DNA of 64,000 nucleotides from Sesamum alatum (Eukaryota; Streptophyta; Magnoliopsida; Lamiales; Pedaliaceae): the NCBI GenBank assembly GCA_034509735.1, contig JACGWO010000001.1, positions 12,664,854-12,728,853 of the forward strand, in the 5' to 3' direction. A program made the translations under genes and the position numbers. The notes below the pieces were generated by a model, which was not told the origin of the DNA, searched no databases, and saw only the letters and a program-made list of their open reading frames with translations. Of this stretch, positions 56,761-64,000 are shown in pieces (within the stretch, counting starts at the first letter, position 1; every line of letters begins with the position of its first letter).

Positions 56761-58340
56761 GTCCTATAATATGTTATAATATGTTTAATCAATATATATT
56801 AAAAATATCGTAAATTACGAATGAAATTACTAAATATATGCGTATATTTTATATCAATATTTTAATATTTCAGTTATATTGAAATTCAAACCTCCGATCC
56901 TTTTTCGTCTAAATATTAGACATTATAAACTTCCCCTGTATATATCTAATTTATCAATTAACTCATAAGAGCTTATTTCATCAAACCCCTCATATTTTTA
57001 TAACTATTGTTCTCTATAACATTCCTAAATGAAATTATTACAGAAATCTCATATTCCTTTCTAATAAATACCATATTTCTCAAATATATTTTCCTAATAT
57101 TTCTCAAACATAATTTTCTACTATTTCTATTTATTTCTGTCAATTCTTCACTATTATAATAATTATTTAAACAATAATATATATAATTATGTATTTGGTT
57201 AATAAACCCAATTAATTTTGAATAATCCATTATACCAACAACTAAATCCAATAGATTAAATAAATTTTAATTTATTGGCTATAATATCACCAGTCCAATT
57301 AAATATTTACCCGATCAATAATTGGTATAACTACTCGAATTTACTAAATTTTTCGATTAAATATTAAGTCGAATAGTATAATCATATTTAGTAAATACCA
57401 TAATCAAATAACATTACAAATAAATTAAATTCAAATGTTTAAGATCAATTGAAAAGTTATAGGCTAAATTTTAATTTACCCCCCTATGTTTTCACGAAAT
57501 AGCTAAAAACTCCCTGTGTTTTGAAAATAAGCTAAACACCCCCCTCTGATTTAGTAAATTCAGCACAAAATCCTCTTCCATTAGAAACTAATGAAAGGTG
57601 GTGTGCACGCGCCTGAAGTGCGTTTGGACATAATTTTTTTCGTATTTTGACTTTTCTTTGATCCGTAATTGACTAAAATACCCCTGTGTTGTATATAAAA
57701 TTACAATGATCCAAATAGACTATTTTTGAAGGATTGTTTTTGCATTTTTTCATATCCTAAAAGTAGAAATAATTTATTTTTAATATATTTATATTAAATA
57801 TTAAAATACGTAAAAATAGAAAAAAACGCATTATCAAGTTTAATATACTAAATTTCAATTTTCAAATTTTAGTATCTACATGAATGTAAATATTAAATAA
57901 TTACAATAATTCAATTTATAAAGGAATTTAAATATTTTTTAATTATACAAATATATATTGTACAACACATTTAAGTAAATATTTAATAATTATTATATTT
58001 ATTTAAAATTATTTTAGTTAACTAAAATATATATTAATAAATATAATTAAATTAATTAAAATGCATTAAAAAAATGGGGCGGTGGCGGTCAAATATTTAA
58101 TAATTATTATATTTATTTAAAATCATTTTACTTAATTGAAATATATATTAACAAATATAATTAAGTTAATTAAAATAAATTTAAATAGAATCTGATAAAA
58201 AATTTAAGAAAGAACCAAAAAAAAATTTGAATAAAATTGAAAAACTTACTATATCGGCGTTAGTAAAAATAAATAAAAAAATATCTAACAAATATGATAA
58301 TGGAATATCTCAATTTAAAAATAACGATTTTAGTTGATTA
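56761..58340. other. Very AT-rich intergenic DNA
   Basis: No gene. At 57470-57600 a TACCCCCCTATGTTTTC / CCCCCCTCTGATTTAG segment resembles one end of the Mutator-type elements described elsewhere here. A near-repeat of AATATTTAATAATTATTATA occurs at about 57977 and 58091. Confidence 0.5.
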
Positions 58341-58722
58341 AATTAAAAGTTTACTGCATATATAGTAGGAGATTTATATAAGTTTGGTGCAGAATGAAAA
58401 GTATATGATTAAAATAAAAAAATAAATAATTGTTGATCAGATACATAAATTATTTTGGATGGATATTTAATTCTAATTTTGAATTTGTTTAAACTATATA
58501 TGGATTGGATGAGTATCCTAATTGTGAAGGTGGAATCTAGTATAGATAAACACTAATTTTGAATATAGGAATTTTTTTACATAAATACAAAATTTAATTT
58601 AAATTTAAAATAGATGATATCTTCTAACCAATGAGATTTTTTCTTGACAATTGAAAATTTCAAAATTCTAAAAATTGAGAATTCAATCAAAATTAGCTTG
58701 ATTTTGGTCAACCATCATTTTG

Positions 58723-58753
<31 letters not shown>

Positions 58754-59170
58754 GATAACAGACTTTGACTGCAATTAAGGTAATTTTGACTCAATACTAC
58801 TTTCTGATAATTTTGAATGTTTTAATTATAAAGAAAATATCTCATTGGTTAGAAATCTCATTCATTTTACTTTAAAATTTAAATTTGTATTTGTCTAATA
58901 AAATTCTATTTTCAAGATTAGTGTTCATCTATATTAGATTCTACCTTCAAAATTATGATAATTTTTTTATATAAAATAATTTTATCACTAATCATCTATT
59001 TCATTTTAATCAGGTGAAATCATTATTTTTTAGAATTAGATATTTCATTAACATAATTTTTTTGATAATTTTTATTGGTTCATTAGTACTGATAAAATAG
59101 TTTTTAGATTTCATTCAAATTAAGTTTTTTTTCTTTTTCTTAGCTTTTCTGATTGGACTTGATTTTTAAT
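58340..59170. mobile_element. Foldback element with a (GATA)n loop
   Basis: The arms are inverted copies: ATCTAGTATAGATAAACACT (about 58537) with AGTGTTCATCTATATTAGAT (about 58920), CTAACCAATGAGA (about 58625) with TCTCATTGGTTAG (about 58841), and GGATATTTAATTCTAA (about 58463) with TTAGAATTAGATATTT (about 59030). The centre (58725-58757) is a TA run followed by GATA repeats. No coding capacity. Confidence 0.75.
58734..58757. repeat. (GATA)n microsatellite
   Basis: Five GATA units directly after a TA run, at the loop of the foldback element. Confidence 0.92.
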
Positions 59171-60159
59171 TTTCCATTATTTTTCACGTTTGGAAAATTA
59201 TAGGCCACTGCTCCGATTAAATTTTATGTTACAGAATACCTTTTGTCTTCTTCCCCGTATGAATTCGAATTTTTGTTTTTCCTTAGTGAAATAAATTGTA
59301 AATATTGCTCTATACTACCAAAAAAAATTCATAGTAACGGCTTTTGTAACGGCCAAGTTAATAATTTGCAACAGTATTTAATCATTTGTAATGGCTTTTG
59401 TAACGGCTAGTCATCCGCGGCTTATTTGAGAGTTACAAAAAGTTTGTAACGGTTTAGCTGAAGGCCGTTACAAATTATAACGGTTCTTGGACCGGCGTGC
59501 AATGCCGTTACAATGTTTGATCGGATGGAGAAAATGAGTTTGGACCTATTTTTTGAATGGTCAATGTAAATTTATTATATTTATTTTTGGAACAGCCATT
59601 GCTATACACACAGTAATGGGTTGGCTTCCGTTTTGGAATGGTTGTTTAAATTCTTTTTGTAATGATCATTCATTATTTTGTAACGGCTTTGTCTCAATAT
59701 TGTAATTAGTGTTTTCATAACATTTGTAACAGTCTTTGTAACTCTTAGTTTGAACGTGGGTGTTAGTTTTGTAAAGGCATTTGTTACTGATTTCATTTTG
59801 GTTTTGTACCGATTTTTGGGGCGGCTTTTTTTTATAATGGATAGGTATCTTATGCACGATTTTTGGAACAACTTTGTAATTCTATGATGTGTAGAAGTAT
59901 TCGAAAAATCGTTATAAAAGCCGTTACAAGATTAAATTTATATATTTTTATTTAATTTAGTTTAATTTTTTATTTAATATTAATTTTTGTATAAATAAAT
60001 TACTGAATTATTTATTATATATATGTAGTTTAATTTCTTAAATGTGAAATATTATATAAAAAAACATAAATAGTAAGCAAGAAAATAAAAATAATCTAAT
60101 TAAAAAAATAAAAATATTGTTTAAACAATGTATTTTTACAAAAAAAGAATCCTAAACTA

Positions 60160-61672
60160 AATGAGGCTCCCCATCGACAGTATCTTCCTTGTCCTCGTCG
60201 TCAGTTGCCGAGGGATCAGTTGGAGGAGGTAGATAGGTGGGCGCCACCCGCCACATAAACTCCTCGAGAGCCGTGACCCAATCATCAAGGTTGGGGTGCG
60301 ATTGTTGTGGTGGCGAGGACAATGGAGCAGTTCGGTTACGATGGTCCAGCAACCGTGCGGTGGGACTCGAAGCCGATCAGACCGAATACTCGGCCCTTCT
60401 TCCGGCATCCCACTGTTGACATCCACAACTATTGCTCGGTCGGAGCAGTCGAGCCTTGAGAGGATATTGGAGGATCTTGATTATTGTTTGGCAGGTTTTG
60501 GGATTCCTCTAGCATCCTCATGAACAACTCCTGCGAACAGATTAATTGATTATTAATATTTAGAAAAATAATTTTAAATTAAAATTTTTAATTATGACAT
60601 ACTTACCCCCACATCCACTGCCCTCGGGCCACTCCATTGGCCCATCTTTTTATAGCACTTCTCGAACACCTTCATTTATTTGACGGGGCATTCGAGTTGT
60701 GCCTCATGTTCAAAAACCATTTAAAGAAATGATTAGTAAATAAAAAAATAAATTAAATTAATACTACAGGTTAAAATACTTACCATCTTATGCTTGTGGG
60801 CCTCAATGGATGACGAGCCCCCATGGTAGACAGTAGTTGATGCGGCCGGGTTCGCTACCTAATTGGCCTTATTTTTGGTCGACTCTGACTGAAAATCTGG
60901 GCTGGCCCAGTACTCCAATAGTTGGCGCCACATCTACTCGGCCAGCCACAGTGGTCGGGCCAACTGATTTCTAGCGTCCGCAAACCACTTTCGCATGAAC
61001 TTACCCGCCTGCGCCTTGACGACCTTGAACATCGACTGGTCGTCGTAGTCCCACCAATAAGACAACTGCAAATTTGACATATTAAGAAAAACAAATATAA
61101 GCATTAGATAAAAATAAATATTCACTTTTCAAAAAAAAGTAATTATTATTCTTACCTTTAAATTATTGAACTAGAATAACTAGGGCTCCTGTGGAATCTG
61201 CGATATGCCCCAAGGATGTGGATAATAATAGCGGACCATAGCATTGATTGCGCTGTGAAAATCTCGATCCAACCTAAAACAATTGAAAAAACATTATACA
61301 CAATAAAAAATAATGGAACTAAAGTTGAATAATTTAAATTAAATTTTTTACGTCACCTCGATCCTGGAGGCTAATGTAGTGGCAGGAAGACTGTGGTGGC
61401 AGAGGTGGCACTTTTAGTGGTGGTGGTGGTGGTGGTGGTGGTGGTGCATCCCACAGCCTAGGGGGAGCCTGTGAACTGCTGGCCCCCATCGCAGATGACC
61501 TTGTTGTCGCAGGATCTGCAGCCGTGCTTGACGGCACGGATGCAGGCTCTGCTGGTAGGGGTGGTCAGGGTGCATCCGCACCAATGGTGGGAGGAGGATC
61601 GGGAGGGTCACCGCCGCAGCCACGGCCACAACCTCAACCTCGTCCAGGAGGAGGCGAAGCACCGAAAATCAT
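60160..61672 (-). pseudogene. Second CACTA ORF (Transposase_24 / TNPA-type) of element C
   Basis: The minus strand starts near 61672 with a Pro/Ser-rich leader and a Pro run from a (CCA)n repeat (61440-61415). Next come LQLSYWWDYDDQSMFKVV, QAGKFMRKWFADARNQLARP and WLAE (61075-60940), and KMVMRHNS-like and ANGVARGQWMWG-like pieces (60790-60610). The C-terminal part is LDDWVTALEEFMWRVAPTYL with an acidic end (60300-60160). This matches the plant Ptta/En/Spm transposase family, which in En/Spm binds subterminal repeats. Intron-like gaps and stops are present. Confidence 0.72.
61415..61446. repeat. (GGT)n trinucleotide repeat
   Basis: About ten GGT units on the plus strand, coding for Pro (CCA/CCC frame) or His in the minus-strand frames. 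Confidence 0.92.
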
Positions 61673-62039
61673 GGATCTATAATTTTTAAAATCATATTAT
61701 TAAAATCTATTATTTGTATTTTAATATGTATAAAATTAATTTTTTAAAAATAGCATTAAAATCCCTTATTTTCCAAAAAATTGCATTAAAGTCCCTTATT
61801 TTCCTAATATTGTAATAGATTCCCCTTTTTCCTAAAATTAGCATTAAAGTCCAAAATTTCCTAAAAATTGCGTTAAATTCCTAAATTATCCTAAACTTCA
61901 TTATATCCTAAATTTGCCACTAAAGTCTCTTATTTTCCTAATAACTACATAAAATTATTAAAATTACCTAAAATTTCATAAATTACCTAAAATTACCAAA
62001 AAATAAAAAACTATTATTGAATTTTGTTTATAATTACAA

Positions 62040-62700
62040 AAAATTATTTTTTAAAATTATGAAAAAGTAAATTATTTTTTTAAAAAAAATCCTAAGATTA
62101 CCGAAAAATACAAAAATATTACAGAATTTTTTAAACTTTCAGAAAATTATTTTCCAAAATTATGAAAAAGTTACTTATTTTTTTAATAAAATTAGCTAAA
62201 ATTACCGAAAAATACAAAAATATTACAGAAACTTTTTTTATAATTACAGAAAATTATTTTCCAAAATTACGAAAAAGTTACGTACTTTTTTTTAAAAAAA
62301 AAATTACCTAAAATACCCAATAATATAAAAATATTACCAAATTTTTTTTATAATTACATAAAATTATTTTTTAAAATTATGAAAAGGTTACTCTTTTTTT
62401 TTAAATTACCTAAAGTTACCAAAAAATATAAAAAATATTACAGTAATATTTTTATAGTTATAGAAAATTATTTTCCAAAATTACAAAAAAGTTACTTATT
62501 TTAAAAAAAAATTACTAAAATTAAAGAAAAGTACGAAAAAATAGAAAAAAAAAAGTTACATAATATTTTTTAATAATTACAGAAAATTATTTTTCAAAAT
62601 TATGAAAAAGTTGCTTATTTTTTTTAAAAAAATTACTTAAATTACTTCAAATTACAGAAAAAATACGAAAAAATACAAAATATCACAGAATTTTTTTTAT
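62040..62700. repeat. Degenerate tandem array, about six units of roughly 108 bp
   Basis: The motif CAGAAAATTATTTTCCAAAA followed by TTATGAAAAAGTTACTT recurs at about 62054, 62155, 62258, 62367, 62470 and 62588, each unit also holding ATTACCGAAAAATAC and AAAATATTACAGAA. Spacing is 100-118 bp. It lies inside CACTA relative C. Confidence 0.85.
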
Positions 62701-63120
62701 AATTATAGGAAAAATGACAGAGAAGAGAGGGAAGAGAGAGTGGTGGGTGCGGTGATCGTCCAGGTTAGGGCAGAGAGAGAGAGAAAGGGAGAGACAGGAG
62801 AGGGCAAAGTGGGAGGAAAATATGCCAAGTAATCCTTATACATAAAATTTTTTGAAAGGGTCGTGAACGTCTCTAAAGCCGCTGAAAAGGGTATTACAAC
62901 GAGTGAAAATTGTGCCTAAAGGTATTACAAAAATAAATTGGTGTGTAAAGCCGTTACAAGTCGAGTTGCAAACTATGATACTTGTACTCAACAAAATCGA
63001 CGTCGTATTGTATAACCATATATAAAGCCGTTACAAAAGGTACTCCGAAATAACAATACGACATCGTTTTGGCTTGGCCGTTTATAAAGTCGTCCCTAAA
63101 AGTATTCTAAATATTTAATT

Positions 63121-63620
63121 ATTTTTCATTAAAATAACCAAAAAAAAATTGTACTTAACAATTTAATGTTGTAGAAAAGTATCCATTATGTGGAATAATG
63201 TAATTGAAATACATAAAAATATTTTATAGTGACAATGATATATGTTCACACTATGCGATAAATTTGTGTATTCATAAATATTAGTATTTCATTGATATAA
63301 CTATCATTTTACATTGTTGAACTGCATGGGTTAATCGGGGCATCAAAATTCAGATCAAACTGTAGATATGATCTAATGGACATAAAATTATATTTGGTAA
63401 AGTTTTAGACTTATTAGGTACATGAATGTCGAGATCTCGTACCCAGAACATAAGAATAATCATTGAAGATGGTGTATCATTTAATCAAACCATCTAATTT
63501 TAAATCATACCGTCTAATATTATCTAATTCACACATTCTTATATATATATATATATATATTTAAATTTGGTATGAATTGGGTGCCTGAATTTTAACATAT
63601 CGTACTTGAATACATAAGTT
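63121..63620. other. AT-rich DNA with a repeat module shared with CACTA A
   Basis: At 63340-63530 the complement contains ATTCTTATGTTCTGGGTACG and GAGATCTCGACATTCATG, related to 43320-43360. A TA run lies at 63541-63560. No gene seen. Confidence 0.5.
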
Positions 63621-64000
63621 TTTGAAATACAAAAAAATATTGTAACAGCTTTTTTCACGATTTTTAAATATTAATTTCTTGGACAGATTTTGGGACGACC
63701 AATTTATTAGAAGGATTCCCCAAAAAAAAAAAATTCCACCAAAACCATTTTGTGGACCTGCTTTTGGAACGACCGTTTATTATTTTGATTGTTCCAAAAT
63801 TTAATTCCCTCCACTTTTAGCGCTTTGTTTTTGGAACGACCTTTGCCACTAATTGCCTTTTTTTGTTGTTCCAAATGAAATATTTTTGCAAAAAAAAAAA
63901 AAAAATTATTTAGAAAATATTTCAAATCTTATATATTTCATTACAAAACACTAGATTATGAAGCCTCATATTCATTAATCTCCTAGTCTTCGAAACTGTC
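63620..64000 (-). mobile_element. CACTA copy D, 3' end entering from the right edge
   Basis: On the minus strand the window edge reads DSFED*EINEYEAS* and then CTAGTGTTTTGTAATGAAAT, matching the end of the DUF4216 exon and 3' leader of element A (DSFKEYETDDD, CTAGTGTTTTATAATAAAAT at about 42793). It is followed by GGAACGACC/TTGTTCCAAA repeats at 63650-63880, the subterminal type. Confidence 0.75.

Larger units (their letters stand above)
59313..63120 (-). mobile_element. CACTA relative C, deletion derivative
   Basis: The left end (TACTACCAAAAAAAATTC, about 59313) resembles the CACTA terminus and is followed by GTAACGG/CCGTTAC repeats to about 59940. A minus-strand ORF-2-type gene remnant follows (60160-61672), then a tandem array (62040-62700), a GA-rich stretch (62715-62815) and a second set of GCCGTTACAA repeats (62870-63110). 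The TNP2 transposase gene is missing, so it depends on others. The boundaries are approximate because the terminal bases are mutated. Confidence 0.65.

Noticed and set aside
61414..61662. His-rich minus-strand frame, possible metal-binding protein
   Set aside because: The His run comes from a GGT/CCA trinucleotide repeat. Another frame fits the CACTA second ORF better (Pro run).
62040..62700. Regularly spaced repeats suggesting a CRISPR-like array
   Set aside because: Units are degenerate, AT-rich, have no unique spacers, and lie in a plant transposon; no cas genes.

Overview
The window is nuclear DNA of a flowering plant, most likely a eudicot. It is AT-rich and densely filled with transposable elements. 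The evidence is spliced genes with GT-AG introns, plant copia, gypsy, LINE, CACTA and Mutator-type elements, and a block of plant organelle DNA. The species cannot be named from sequence alone.

The framework is a tandem segmental duplication of a two-gene block. Unit A (from before base 1 to about 26250) carries a serine carboxypeptidase-like gene (SCPL-1, 32..9840, 5' end off the window) and an unrecognised intronless gene, here called gene X (copy 1, 25191..25631). Unit B (about 29306..48340) carries a decayed SCPL paralogue (29306..36093) and gene X copy 2 (47525..48001). Each unit gives the empty-site sequence for several insertions in the other, so many element ends and target-site duplications can be read directly.

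Unit A: SCPL-1 is open through 11 visible exons. It holds a Mutator-type element in intron 6 and a 6.4-kb copia element in intron 7. Between SCPL-1 and gene X lies a minus-strand LINE (10741..25022, 13-bp target duplication), itself split by a gag-containing gypsy-type element without pol (12718..20340, duplication CTTTG). Gene X copy 1 has lost 300 bp over its promoter and start codon.

Between the units (26250..29300) there is AT-rich DNA with MITEs, a foldback element and a 319-bp CACTA-type MITE.

Unit B: the SCPL paralogue is a pseudogene. It has a missing exon, internal deletions, three small inserted elements and a 3.7-kb block of mitochondrial DNA containing plastid pieces (trnV-GAC, a trnD remnant, a psbE fragment) and a copia fragment. 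It is followed by a short gypsy-type element (36136..38892), a decayed CACTA transposon A (39025 to about 43590), a gypsy remnant (43735..45680), nested terminal-inverted-repeat elements (45866..47150), and gene X copy 2 with its upstream region.

Right third (49128..64000): CACTA transposon B with a recognisable but broken TNP2-type transposase and an open DUF4216 exon, a gypsy remnant, a foldback element, CACTA relative C carrying only a second-ORF-type gene and an array of about 108-bp repeats, and the 3' end of a fourth CACTA copy D entering from the right edge.

Host genes that may still work are SCPL-1 and gene X copy 2, and perhaps gene X copy 1. I see no complete new multi-gene system. 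The most useful signals are the dated insertion history from the two units, the gene X family, and the chimeric mitochondrial insertion.
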